42,525 nt of DNA from a virus. The stretch's first letter is position 1, and each line of letters begins with the position of its first letter. A program made the position numbers and the translations under genes. The stretch is taken from the IMG/VR virus record IMGVR_UViG_3300049927_000168, positions 1 through 42,525 of that record; one strand, written 5' to 3'. The notes below the pieces were generated by a model. It made no database searches, was not told the DNA's origin, and was given only the letters and a program-made list of their open reading frames with translations. Below, in pieces: positions 5,898-14,071 of this stretch.

Positions 5898-8092
5898 TGC
5901 TCAAAAAGGACATTCGCGTTGACCCGCCTGAAGAGGATGACGAGCTCGGCGTGGAGGACGACAGCCCGGCCGAGCTCGAGGAACGCGATGAGGAGTTGTC
6001 GACCAAGGCATCGGTTAAGAAGGCGCTCCTCGAGCTGTTCAAAGACGTCGACACTGGCTTTACGTCTCAGGCGCCGCGTTCCGACGAGCTCATGGACTAC
6101 TGGGATGTTTACAACTGCATCCTGAACCGCCGGCAGTTTTATGATGGCACTTCGCAGATTTTCGTCCCCATCGTGACGAAGGCGGTGAATGCACGCAAGA
6201 CCCGTTTCACCAATCAGATTTTTCCGGTCTCGGGCCGGTATGTCGAGTGCACGACGCAAGACGGCAAATTGCCGCACGCTACCATCGCGCTTGCCGAAAA
6301 TTATGTGCGGCAGGCCAAGCTGCGCACCGAAGTCATGCCGGCGCTGATGAAGAACGGCGACGTCGAGGGGCATTACTCGGTCTATTGCAGCTGGCAGGAG
6401 AAGAAGCGCAGCATCGTGAGGCGCGTCGAGAAGCCCGCAACTCTTGGTGATGGCATCGACGACGACAAGGAGAAGGTTGAGGACATCGAGGAGCAGGAGG
6501 TGACGACGGGGCATCCCATCGTTGAAGTGCTCGCCGACAGCGATGTGCTCGTCATGCCATTCACCGCCAACAGCTTATCGGAAGCCATTTTGATGGGCGG
6601 CTCGGTGACGATCGTGCGGCGCTGGTCCAAGGCGCGGATCAAGCAGATGATCAAGGACGGGGATTTCACCAAAGAAGCCGGAAAAGGGCTGCTCGAGGCC
6701 ATGACGAAATATGGTGAGGGCACCAACATCAAGAACAAAGCCAAGAAGATGGCTGAGGCAGCAGGTGTTCATGCCGATGAGAATGGTCTGAAGCTCGCAG
6801 TGGGTTATGAGACCTGGACCATGCTGACCATTAAAGGCAAGCGCGTGCTTTGTCGCGCCTATTACGGCGGCTCCAAGCGCATCCTCGGGTGCAAGCGCAA
6901 TCCGTACTGGTGTGATCGTTTGCCGATATTCTCGGTGCCGGTCGAGAAGGTACAGGGGTCTTTCAAGGGCAAGAGCAAGGTGGCGGATGTCGCTGATCTG
7001 CAGTATTTCGCTAACGACACCATGAATGAAGCGGCGGACAGCGCGGCTTATGCGCTCATGCCGATCATCATGACCGACCCCAACAAAAACCCGCGCGTTG
7101 GGTCGATGATCCTGTCCATGGCGGCGGTGTGGGAGACGAGCCCGAACGACACACAGTTTGCAAAATTTCCCGAGCTTTGGAAGAGCGGCCTTGAGATTGT
7201 GGGCGCCGCCAAGAACGAGATTTTTGAAACGCTGGGCGTCAACCCCGCGGCGATCACGCAGCAGAGCGCCACTGGTAAAAAGCGCAACCAGGCGGAAATC
7301 GCTCAGGAGCAGCAGGTCGACATCCTCACCACTGCCGACGCGGTCACGGTGGTTGAGGAGGGCATCCTCACCCCGCTCGTTAACTTTTTTATCGAGCTCG
7401 ACCATCAGTATCGCACTGAGGGCATCATGATTAAGATGGACGGGCAGATGGGCACCAGGGCTGCCATGGAGATCGTGCCACCCATGCAGTTCGACCAGAA
7501 ATATCAATTCCGCTGGTTCGGCGTCGAGGCGGCGCGTAATGCGCAGCAGGTGCAGCAGCAGATTGCAGGCCTCAACGTGCTTCGCGGCATTCCGCCGCAG
7601 CAGCTCAACGGCTGGAAGGTCGACCTCGTGCCGATCATCACGCAGCTGGTGGAGAACACGTTCGGCCCGCGGCTCGCTCCGCTTATCTTCATCAGCCCCG
7701 AGCAGCAGATGCCGGTGCCGGCCGACCAGGAAAACGCCCTGCTCATCCAGGGCTTCGACGTGCCGACGCATGCGCTCGACGACGACCAGCAGCACATCCA
7801 AGCGCATATGGCGGCCTTGCAGATGGCTGAGGGCAGCAAAAAGAAATTCCAGCTGCACATCATGGAGCATATCCAGCAGATGCAGCGCAAACAGCAGGCG
7901 CAGATGGCTCAGCAGCAGGGTGCCGCACCAGGGGGGCAGCAGGGCATGCCAGGGGGCGACGGCCCGGGTGTTGCCGGCACGCCGCGCATGGGTGCGCAGC
8001 CTATGATGCCGAAAGGTGGACAGCAGCCTCCAGGTGCGGTACACCAAGATCAGATGCAAGATGCCGGCGTCATGCCGCGCAACCCGGGGTGA
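5894..8092 (+). CDS. Portal protein (732 aa)
   Basis: A 732-residue protein placed directly after the terminase with an ATGA overlap and GAGGAAG upstream. It is the size of P22-type portals. An acidic N-terminus (about 1-50) precedes a long body; residues about 435-480 carry the EIFETLGVNPAAITQQSA and E-I-A-Q-E-Q-Q-V-D-I-L features seen in portals of podoviruses with large heads. The last 90 residues are rich in Gln, Met, Gly and Pro, possibly a barrel or disordered tail. It forms the dodecameric ring at one head vertex, through which DNA enters and leaves, and binds the terminase and the head-tail adaptor (17713). Identification rests on position, length and overall pattern. Confidence 0.85.
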   Translation: MMLKKDIRVDPPEEDDELGVEDDSPAELEERDEELSTKASVKKALLELFKDVDTGFTSQAPRSDELMDYWDVYNCILNRRQFYDGTSQIFVPIVTKAVNARKTRFTNQIFPVSGRYVECTTQDGKLPHATIALAENYVRQAKLRTEVMPALMKNGDVEGHYSVYCSWQEKKRSIVRRVEKPATLGDGIDDDKEKVEDIEEQEVTTGHPIVEVLADSDVLVMPFTANSLSEAILMGGSVTIVRRWSKARIKQMIKDGDFTKEAGKGLLEAMTKYGEGTNIKNKAKKMAEAAGVHADENGLKLAVGYETWTMLTIKGKRVLCRAYYGGSKRILGCKRNPYWCDRLPIFSVPVEKVQGSFKGKSKVADVADLQYFANDTMNEAADSAAYALMPIIMTDPNKNPRVGSMILSMAAVWETSPNDTQFAKFPELWKSGLEIVGAAKNEIFETLGVNPAAITQQSATGKKRNQAEIAQEQQVDILTTADAVTVVEEGILTPLVNFFIELDHQYRTEGIMIKMDGQMGTRAAMEIVPPMQFDQKYQFRWFGVEAARNAQQVQQQIAGLNVLRGIPPQQLNGWKVDLVPIITQLVENTFGPRLAPLIFISPEQQMPVPADQENALLIQGFDVPTHALDDDQQHIQAHMAALQMAEGSKKKFQLHIMEHIQQMQRKQQAQMAQQQGAAPGGQQGMPGGDGPGVAGTPRMGAQPMMPKGGQQPPGAVHQDQMQDAGVMPRNPG

Positions 8093-8096
8093 GGCC

Positions 8097-8759
8097 ATGA
8101 AAGCGTTTGGTTATTTTCTTTTATGGCTTAGCTTTTTATGCGTACCTGCACTGGCGCAGCAAGCGAGCCCGAGTAATTTGCCGGGCGGTTTGTATTTCAC
8201 GACGCCGCCGACGCTCACGAACAAGCAGCAAAGTATTTTTCAGGTGGACGTTAATGGTAATCTCAAGGTTGTGTCAGCGGGCACGCCTTCCGGTACGCAA
8301 GACGTTAATGTTAAGCAAGTTGGTGGCGCAACGGCAGCGCAGGGGCATGGCACCGCAGCGGCAGCGTTGCGTGTTGAACTTCCGACAGATGGCACTGGTG
8401 TACTCGGCTTGAACGCAGGTACGGCCATTGTTGGTAAGTTTGGTATTGACCAGACCACTCCAGGCACCACAAACGGGGTGACTTTGACTGGCAATAGTTT
8501 TGCCAACATCACTACGTCGACTACAACCACGGTAAAATCAGGTGCCGGTGTTTTGCATACGGTTTGTGTGAATACTGACGGCACGGTGGCATCGGCTGTG
8601 CAGATGTATGACAACACGGCAGCATCGGGCACAAAAATTGGCAACATAAACTCGCTTAGCACTACGGGGTGTTATACTTACGATGTTGGGTTTTCTACGG
8701 GTTTGACGCTTGTAACGACCGGTACGGTGGCGTCCGACATCACTGTCAGCTATAGGTAA
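8097..8759 (+). CDS. Virion-type protein with signal peptide (220 aa)
   Basis: The ATG at 8097 follows the portal stop by four bases, with GAGG upstream. Residues 1-20 are a classical Sec signal (MKAFGYFLLWLSF, then VPALA before QQA). The C-terminal 90 residues resemble a beta domain frequent in phage structural proteins: VKSGAGVLHTV, then MYDNTAASGTKI, then a VGFSTGLTLVTTGTVAS strand pair ending TVSYR. Two Cys (VCVN and TGC) could form a disulfide in the periplasm. It is probably a decoration or fibre-associated protein, but an exported virion protein is unusual, so a secreted role outside the particle is also possible. Confidence 0.6.
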   Translation: MKAFGYFLLWLSFLCVPALAQQASPSNLPGGLYFTTPPTLTNKQQSIFQVDVNGNLKVVSAGTPSGTQDVNVKQVGGATAAQGHGTAAAALRVELPTDGTGVLGLNAGTAIVGKFGIDQTTPGTTNGVTLTGNSFANITTSTTTTVKSGAGVLHTVCVNTDGTVASAVQMYDNTAASGTKIGNINSLSTTGCYTYDVGFSTGLTLVTTGTVASDITVSYR

Positions 8760-8765
8760 AAGCTT

Positions 8766-10436
8766 TTGAAAAAGCTATTTGCAGCTTTATTTTTTCTTTT
8801 AACGGCTGCGACGGCGCAAGCACAAAATGTGCTGCCATCTTGCAACTGGGGTGACATGCTTTACCGGGGCAATCTTGGATGGCAGTGCGTCCCTTACGAC
8901 AACACGCCCGGCAAGCTCCTCAAAGGGCAGGGCAGCTCGGCCGCGCCCGTATGGGCATTTCAGGCCGATCAAAATTTTCTGTTGCCGACGCAGTCGACCA
9001 ACACCATCCTTGGCAACATCACCGGCGGCAGCGCGTCCCCTTCGCCGATGACGGTTTCGCAGGCGCTTGACACTACGGCTTTTGCGAGCCTTAGCCCTCA
9101 GGCTGTTGCCGGCACGGTCCTTTATCGAGGCTTGGGGTCGCTAGGATGGCAGTTTTTGGCTCCTGGTGCCGCTGGCCAAGTTCTCACCACTGGTGGTGCT
9201 GTAAACCCTCCTTATTGGGCTACAGGTGGATCAGGCTCGGTGACTTCGGTCGGCCTCACGGTGCCGTCTGAGTTGAGCGTGTCAGGTTCCCCGGTTACCG
9301 GGGCGGGGACGCTTGGGATTACGTGGACCAGCCAGAGTGCAAATCTTGTGCTTGCCTCACCTGACGGGCTTAGCGGTAACCCATCTTTTCGTGCGCTGAC
9401 AAACACTGATATTGCAGCCGCGCTGCCGTCGGCATCGACCTACCTTGACACTCTCGGCTCAACCCGTGGTTCCCTCCTTTATCGCGGCACGGGTGGATGG
9501 ACAATTTTGCCACCGGGTACCGCGGGGCGTTTATTGGCTTCTAACGGCGCCGGCGCTGATCCGAGCTGGGCAACTGTTCCGGGCACAGGCACCGTGACCA
9601 GCGTGGATGCTTCTGGTGGTACGACGGGGTTTACGTTTAGTGGTGGCCCGATCACCGGTGCTGGCACGCTGACCCTGGCAGGCACGCTGGGCACGGCCAA
9701 TGGCGGACTGAATATTACCTCTTACGCGCAGGGTGACATTCTCTACGCCTCGAGTTCAAGCGTGGTCTCAAAGCTTGCCAAAGATACAAACGCTACGCGC
9801 TATCTTGCCAACACTGGCACGACCAACAACCCCGCATGGGGGCAGGTTAATCTCGCCAATGGCGTTACGGGGAACCTCGGGGTAGCAAATCTGAATTCAG
9901 GCACCGGCGCCACGGCTAATACATTTTGGCAAGGTGATGCCACATGGTCGGCAGTTAATCTTGCCAATGACGTGACGGGCAATTTGCCGGTGGCTAATTT
10001 AAACAGCGGCACCAGTGCATCAAGTTCAACGTACTGGCGCGGTGATAGCACGTGGGCTTCTGTTTCTTACCAAATGGCGAGTTCTTCTTGCAGTGTTGCG
10101 CAAGCGACTACAGCGTACTGTTCTTTTACTGGAGTATCTAGTGGTACAGAGGCCGATCTTCTTTACCCCATGGCTGTTGGGACAGTAATTACTGGTATCT
10201 CGGTAAGAACAGTAAGTGTTATTGGTGGGGCGGCGCAGACGGCAACATATACGGTTAGAAATAATACAGGCGATACGCTTATTACTTGTCAGATAAGCTC
10301 GGGGTCTCCATTGTGTAGTGATACTTCACATAGTTCAACTTATGGGGTCGGCGATTTATTATCTATTAAAATAGTAAATTCAGCAACAACAGGCACCGTT
10401 GTTAGTAAAATTGTGCTAGCAATGCACCCATCGTAA
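8766..10436 (+). CDS. Repeat-containing tail-fibre-like protein with signal peptide
   Basis: A 556-residue protein with a TTG start. Residues 1-19 form a signal peptide ending AQA. Three copies of a LYRG...GW...PPGTAG.LL...G....PxWA unit lie near residues 22-60, 118-152 and 237-270. Two VNLAN.VTGNL.VANLNSGT....T.W.GD.TW units lie near residues 360-435. Such modules are typical of phage tail fibres and adhesins. The last 120 residues form a Cys-containing beta domain. It is probably a receptor-binding or decorating fibre; host-surface binding is inferred. The signal peptide and the Cys pair at the mature N-terminus (CNWGDMLYRGNLGWQC) are odd for a cytoplasmically assembled fibre. Confidence 0.65.
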   Translation: MKKLFAALFFLLTAATAQAQNVLPSCNWGDMLYRGNLGWQCVPYDNTPGKLLKGQGSSAAPVWAFQADQNFLLPTQSTNTILGNITGGSASPSPMTVSQALDTTAFASLSPQAVAGTVLYRGLGSLGWQFLAPGAAGQVLTTGGAVNPPYWATGGSGSVTSVGLTVPSELSVSGSPVTGAGTLGITWTSQSANLVLASPDGLSGNPSFRALTNTDIAAALPSASTYLDTLGSTRGSLLYRGTGGWTILPPGTAGRLLASNGAGADPSWATVPGTGTVTSVDASGGTTGFTFSGGPITGAGTLTLAGTLGTANGGLNITSYAQGDILYASSSSVVSKLAKDTNATRYLANTGTTNNPAWGQVNLANGVTGNLGVANLNSGTGATANTFWQGDATWSAVNLANDVTGNLPVANLNSGTSASSSTYWRGDSTWASVSYQMASSSCSVAQATTAYCSFTGVSSGTEADLLYPMAVGTVITGISVRTVSVIGGAAQTATYTVRNNTGDTLITCQISSGSPLCSDTSHSSTYGVGDLLSIKIVNSATTGTVVSKIVLAMHPS

Positions 10437-10451
10437 GCAAAGAGGCAGAGT

Positions 10452-11351
10452 ATGTCGCTTTTAATTCCGTTTAAACTACCTTTTAATACTGCCCCGGGCG
10501 TCGATAAACGTTCTTCGGTGTGTGCTTGGCATTCGAAAGATTTGGTGATTTTAAATAACAGGGACGACGGCGGTAATCCTGATACGCAGGTGAACATAAT
10601 CCGCATAGCTGAGCTAGCCCTGCTCTCGCCAACCGATACCAATCAGCGTGGAGTATTCAAGTCCAGCCCGATGCGGGTGTGCAATATCGACCACCGGCCG
10701 CTGCTCGATTTGCCTTTGACAATGGACATAACCCAAGTTGGCAATATGGGCCGCGGGGAGGGGGTGCCCTACCGTGCTAAGCAGGGCTACCTTCTTTGGG
10801 GCCAATCGAACGATATCGAAGGTGTAGAGCCAGAGTTCCGGTTTACCACAGGCATCGGTGATGGGCCTATCGGCGCGCCGGAGGACTTCGTCTACAAGGC
10901 TCCGCTGTATTGGACCTTTACTGACAATGGCGCTGCCAACAATGGAGTGAACCCCCGCTTGGCCAAGATCGCGAAGGTAGACATTTGGTCAGCCTTCATG
11001 GAAGGTACGCAGCCTTTGCTGCATTCTGGCGTGTCGATCGGCAATGATCCGGTGCTTGGTGGAACGACAGACTGGGTGAGGATTGGTGCTTATTATGAAG
11101 GTGGTGATCTTCACGGGTTCTCGTCCCCAACTGGCGGTTTTAACTTCGAACTACTGATAGAGTATGGCACAAGTGGCAAGCGAACAAAGATCGGCGCGGA
11201 TCGCGTCACTGTAGATTGGGACAAGACAGGTCGCGGTGTCATCGAGCGAGAGACTTTACGCCTTTGCGGCTGGGCGGGCACCGCCTTTTGGATTGACACC
11301 AATGATCCTGCCATCAAGGTTTACCTCAAAGCCTTCGACGATCAATTCTAG
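10452..11351 (+). CDS. Hypothetical late protein (299 aa)
   Basis: A 299-residue protein with AGAGGCAG before its ATG. It reads as a single globular, beta-rich protein with many Trp, Gly and Asp. I saw no signal peptide, membrane helix or enzyme motif. It lies between a fibre-like protein and the endolysin with short gaps on both sides, so it is expressed late and is probably structural (fibre, baseplate or capsid-associated). I do not recognise the family. The mixed fold and length would also fit a fibre-tip or chaperone role. Confidence 0.55.
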   Translation: MSLLIPFKLPFNTAPGVDKRSSVCAWHSKDLVILNNRDDGGNPDTQVNIIRIAELALLSPTDTNQRGVFKSSPMRVCNIDHRPLLDLPLTMDITQVGNMGRGEGVPYRAKQGYLLWGQSNDIEGVEPEFRFTTGIGDGPIGAPEDFVYKAPLYWTFTDNGAANNGVNPRLAKIAKVDIWSAFMEGTQPLLHSGVSIGNDPVLGGTTDWVRIGAYYEGGDLHGFSSPTGGFNFELLIEYGTSGKRTKIGADRVTVDWDKTGRGVIERETLRLCGWAGTAFWIDTNDPAIKVYLKAFDDQF

Positions 11352-11366
11352 CCAAGGAGCAAGAGC

Positions 11367-11906
11367 ATGCCCACCCCAGTGAACCTGACTTTGAGTGGAG
11401 GAGTTGAGCTTGCTGCTGAAGCGTTCGATGACGCCGCGGCGATCATCGCCGGCGGTAGTGCTGACAAACTTGCATTTACGGATGCGATTAGTGAAGCCAT
11501 CACGGCGATGGCCGGAGGAGGTGAGGCAGATTTTCAGTTTAAATCGGGCATCATCACAAGAAATCTTGCCGATGCTAACGGTACAATTACTACGTTGGGG
11601 CTTGGTTTTGACCCGTCAGCGGTCGAGTTTGATTGCTGTATCAATGGCCTTGTTGTAAACGGCGGGGGGTTGACTTCGAAGGGTGTAGTATCAGGGACGG
11701 CACCAAATATTAGCCAACAATGCCAGTACCGCAACTACGACCAGTCCCTCACGGTCGGCCCTGGCTTCACCTGCTTCGCCAACGTGTCTAGCGGCAACTA
11801 TGCGCAAGGGACCGCGGCGCTCGTCGAAGATGGATTTTCCCTTACTTGGGTTAAAGTAGGATCGCCAACCGGCACCCTGCAAATTTGGTATAAGGCCTGG
11901 AGATAA
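11367..11906 (+). CDS. Hypothetical late protein (179 aa)
   Basis: A 179-residue protein with AAGGAG upstream, starting MPTPVNLTLSGGVELAAEAF. The first 55 residues are Ala-rich and probably helical. From about residue 60 it is a beta domain ending in a Trp-Lys-Val-Gly-Ser-Pro-Thr-Gly-x-L-Q-I-W-Y-K-A strand, which resembles the C-terminal beta sandwiches of small virion decoration proteins. Position between fibre-like genes and the endolysin supports a structural role. No family was recognised with certainty. Confidence 0.5.
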   Translation: MPTPVNLTLSGGVELAAEAFDDAAAIIAGGSADKLAFTDAISEAITAMAGGGEADFQFKSGIITRNLADANGTITTLGLGFDPSAVEFDCCINGLVVNGGGLTSKGVVSGTAPNISQQCQYRNYDQSLTVGPGFTCFANVSSGNYAQGTAALVEDGFSLTWVKVGSPTGTLQIWYKAWR

Positions 11907-11914
11907 ATTTTTAG

Positions 11915-12499
11915 ATGAGCTGGGCAACGATCACGGGAAAAGAATTTACTGCGACGGAATTTAAAAATTATGTTGCGCGTCTTTCAATTTTTCAGGGAGC
12001 GAAATTTTGTGTTGTGCATAGCACTGGCGCGCCGACATTGCAGCAGTGGTATCACTCAAAAGGATGGCCGCCAAAGCGGCGCATAAATGAAAGCCTTCCT
12101 GATTTTTATAAAAGTAAAAAACCACCTTGGCATGCCGGTCCTCATCTTTTTATTGATCAGGATTTTATTTGGGGATTTACGCCGATGACCGTTGCCGGCG
12201 TGCACACGCCATCGTGGAATGATCGTTCGATCGGCGTAGAGATCGTGGGAAATATGGATGTTGAGCCGTTCACCGAGCAGCATCGTAAGCTGGTCGCTGC
12301 TGCACTGGGGGTGATACACAGCAAAATGGACTGGGACCCGGCAAAATTTGTTTTGGGGAAATCCGGTCTTCATTTTCATAGGGAAGACCCCAAGACGACA
12401 CATAAGGATTGTCCAGGCAGAAATGTCGTGAAGGCACAGTTGATAAAAGACGTGCAAAATTATATGCATGATGGTAGCTTACCCACAGTGGTTTCTTAA
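11915..12499 (+). CDS. N-acetylmuramoyl-L-alanine amidase (endolysin)
   Basis: A 194-residue amidase_2 (T7 lysozyme type) that cuts the amide bond between the glycan and the stem peptide in peptidoglycan at the end of infection. Zinc ligands appear as His35 (VVHSTGAP), His153 or His155 (LHFHRED) and Cys166 (HKDCPGRN), with Lys164 in the catalytic position. SIGVEIVGN (105-113) is the usual central strand. There is no cell-wall-binding domain and no signal peptide, so it depends on the holin at 12514. It opens the lysis cassette. The ribosome site (GGAG) is somewhat far from the ATG. Confidence 0.9.
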   Translation: MSWATITGKEFTATEFKNYVARLSIFQGAKFCVVHSTGAPTLQQWYHSKGWPPKRRINESLPDFYKSKKPPWHAGPHLFIDQDFIWGFTPMTVAGVHTPSWNDRSIGVEIVGNMDVEPFTEQHRKLVAAALGVIHSKMDWDPAKFVLGKSGLHFHREDPKTTHKDCPGRNVVKAQLIKDVQNYMHDGSLPTVVS

Positions 12500-12513
12500 A
12501 AGGAGCAAAGGCA

Positions 12514-12834
12514 ATGGCACTTCCGGTTCCGAATATCGACCAGGTCAAATCGACGATCCGTTCAACGGGGCTATTTCTTGTTGGCCTATTTGGCGGCTGG
12601 TTTGCTTCCAAAGGCTGGTTTACGATTGATCAGCTGACGAGTGTTTTCAACAATCAGGTTTTCCTGGCAGCGGCCGGTGGCATTGTTTTGTGGGTTTGGG
12701 GGCTTGTTGCGCATACCGATGCTGCAAAAATTAATGCTGCAGCTACGGTTGCGGAGGTGCAAAAGGATGCGCTTACCCCGGAAGGCTTAAAATTGGCCAA
12801 CGCTTCTCCGGTTACTGAGGTAAAAACGGCTTGA
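12514..12834 (+). CDS. Putative holin (106 aa)
   Basis: A 106-residue membrane protein with two helices, about 18-33 (TGLFLVGLFGGWFASKG) and about 49-66 (FLAAAGGIVLWVWGLVAHT), then a charged cytoplasmic tail. Size, topology and position between the endolysin and spanin genes match class II phage holins, which open the inner membrane to release the endolysin. AGGAG lies upstream. Its last codons overlap the next start (TTGA). Sequence alone cannot separate a holin from a holin partner. Confidence 0.75.
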   Translation: MALPVPNIDQVKSTIRSTGLFLVGLFGGWFASKGWFTIDQLTSVFNNQVFLAAAGGIVLWVWGLVAHTDAAKINAAATVAEVQKDALTPEGLKLANASPVTEVKTA

Positions 12835-13055
12835 CGCCGGCGCTGCTCATAGGCTGCGCTGCTGCTGTAGTGATAGTGCTTGCTATTTTTGTGATTTGGT
12901 TCGTCAATTATCGCGGGCAAAAAGAAGGGGCGGCGGACGCCAATGCGCAGCTGGCTAATAAAAATGCAGACGCAGGTCGTAAAGCGGCGGACATTGTCGC
13001 TGAGTATCGGGATGATGACGATGCTGTTATCCGGCTGCGGCGCGGGGATTTTTAG
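12831..13055 (+). CDS. Inner-membrane spanin (Rz-like, 74 aa)
   Basis: A 74-residue protein with a TTG start overlapping the holin stop. One N-terminal membrane helix (about 4-24, ALLIGCAAAVVIVLAIFVIW) is followed by a short charged, probably coiled-coil periplasmic part. This is the layout of an i-spanin, which fuses inner and outer membranes with an o-spanin after the wall is cut. The periplasmic part is shorter than in lambda Rz. The o-spanin start lies inside this gene, in another frame, as in lambda Rz/Rz1. Confidence 0.7.
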   Translation: MTPALLIGCAAAVVIVLAIFVIWFVNYRGQKEGAADANAQLANKNADAGRKAADIVAEYRDDDDAVIRLRRGDF

Positions 13056-13209
13056 CTGCCCACCGCTGGTTGCTTACTCACCCACTTTTCAGCAGCAGGC
13101 TGCCCAGCAACTTTCCGCGATTGTTAAAGGCTCTCCTGTTCGAGTGCTGGTCACGCACTATGGCCAGTTACGCGATGCTTGCCGGGCTCTGGGGGAGAGA
13201 CATTCATGA
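12964..13209 (+). CDS. Outer-membrane spanin lipoprotein (Rz1-like), embedded
   Basis: A lipoprotein that starts inside the i-spanin gene in a different frame. The lipobox LLSGC is preceded by a hydrophobic stretch (TLSLSIGMMTM) and a basic KRR. After lipidation about 57 residues remain, with a Cys-Pro-Pro turn and a short helix. I chose the ATG at 12964 because it gives a signal of normal length (25 residues to Cys). An ATG at 12943 and internal ones at 13012/13015 are alternatives; none has a strong ribosome site. It should pair with the protein at 12831. The stop overlaps the next ATG. Confidence 0.65.
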   Translation: MQTQVVKRRTLSLSIGMMTMLLSGCGAGIFSCPPLVAYSPTFQQQAAQQLSAIVKGSPVRVLVTHYGQLRDACRALGERHS

Positions 13210-13457
13210 TGGCAGCAGGGGATATTGGAACTGTTCCGCAGTGGATAACGGCGCTTGTTTCACTGGCGGTATACTGGAAGGCCAGAAATGCGGCAAAAGA
13301 GATCAGCTTAGTGCATCACGAAACTAATTCTATGAGGGCGGCGCTCGAGGTTGCTAAAAAAGCGGAAGGTAATCTTGAAGGCCGTAAAGAATTGCGCGGG
13401 GAGCAAAACGAGGCAATTGTCGCTGCTGAGGAAAGTGGCGGAGCGGTAAAAACCTGA
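13206..13457 (+). CDS. Small membrane-anchored protein in the lysis cassette (83 aa)
   Basis: An 83-residue protein with GGGGGAGAG upstream and two consecutive ATG codons. Residues about 5-25 (GDIGTVPQWITALVSLAVYW) form one membrane helix. The rest is a charged helix or coiled coil (NSMRAALEVAKKAEGN). Related small membrane proteins often follow spanin genes in phages. It could be an antiholin or a second holin component. I do not recognise a named family. The stop overlaps the next ATG (TGATG). Confidence 0.6.
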   Translation: MMAAGDIGTVPQWITALVSLAVYWKARNAAKEISLVHHETNSMRAALEVAKKAEGNLEGRKELRGEQNEAIVAAEESGGAVKT

Positions 13458-13741
13458 TGGAGGCTGAACTATTAAAGCTCGGTGTTGCCGGCCTTTTTCT
13501 GCTTTTTGTGATCCTGGCCTGGAAGGAAGAGCGAAAAGAAAAAAAAGAGTTGTTGCTTAAAAATCAGCAGCAGTCAGAGGAATTATTGACCTTTTACAAA
13601 TCCAGCGTCGATGCTAACGTGGCTTCAGCGCAGGCTATGAACGAAAATACGCGCGCGACGCAAGCAGTGGCCATGGGCTATCAAAATACGATGGACGGCA
13701 TAAAGGAAATTTTGCTTATCTTAAGGAACCGGCGCCGATGA
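13457..13741 (+). CDS. Membrane-anchored coiled-coil protein (94 aa)
   Basis: A 94-residue protein with one N-terminal helix (about 5-21, LLKLGVAGLFLLFVILAW), a strongly charged KEERKEKKELLLK segment, and a long coiled coil. Topology is like an i-spanin or a holin modulator. It is coupled by overlapping stop and start codons to the genes on both sides, so the three small proteins after the o-spanin form a tight unit. Function unknown; a second spanin-like or lysis-timing role is inference from position. Confidence 0.6.
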   Translation: MEAELLKLGVAGLFLLFVILAWKEERKEKKELLLKNQQQSEELLTFYKSSVDANVASAQAMNENTRATQAVAMGYQNTMDGIKEILLILRNRRR

Positions 13742-13938
13742 GCTTGTATGATAAAATCAAAAAAGCGATTAGCCCTGAAAAAATAATTGTGGCACCTCCA
13801 GCGTTAACGATTGCTGATATAAAAGCAGCTCACCAGCTGGTTCAGAGTTCAACCCGGTTGATGGAAAATGCGCTGGAGAGAAATAAAAAAGCTAATTCTG
13901 TGCTCATTCAATTAGTTGAGCGGAGCGATGCAGCGTAA
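13738..13938 (+). CDS. Small helical hypothetical protein (66 aa)
   Basis: A 66-residue protein starting MSLYDKIKKAISPEKIIVAP, followed by a long amphipathic helix. ATGA overlap with the previous gene. It has no membrane helix. It ends the lysis-linked run and is followed by a structured leader before the scaffold gene. Family not recognised. It may bind the coiled coils of its neighbours. Confidence 0.5.
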   Translation: MSLYDKIKKAISPEKIIVAPPALTIADIKAAHQLVQSSTRLMENALERNKKANSVLIQLVERSDAA

Positions 13939-13953
13939 CCTTTCGTTTTTAGG

Positions 13954-14065
13954 TTGACTATTTCTTATAAATAGCAAATAAATAAGGTTCGACTGATGGC
14001 CGTAAGTCATCCTCGACCCGCACCCGTAAGGTGCTTTCGACTGGTGGCCGTAAATCACCGAGGAG
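13954..14065 (+). promoter_or_regulatory. Structured leader before the scaffold gene, possible promoter
   Basis: TTGACT at 13954 opens an A/T-rich stretch with only weak -10 candidates near 13977-13984. Three small hairpins follow: GATG/CATC (13995-14011), GCACC/GGTGC (14020-14034) and GGTG/CACC (14043-14059). Each has CGTAA in its loop. The 22-base element around hairpins one and three is a direct repeat (13988 and 14036) with an A-to-G change in the stem matched by T-to-C opposite. The third hairpin abuts the GAGGAG ribosome site. This suggests a protein- or RNA-binding leader that controls scaffold and capsid expression. Confidence 0.45.
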
Positions 14066-14071
14066 CGCAAT

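Noticed and set aside
6575-8098. A 507-codon minus-strand open frame opposite the portal gene
   Set aside because: His/Leu/Arg-rich translation typical of a shadow of a high-GC gene. The portal frame on the other strand has coupled start, family pattern and normal codon use.
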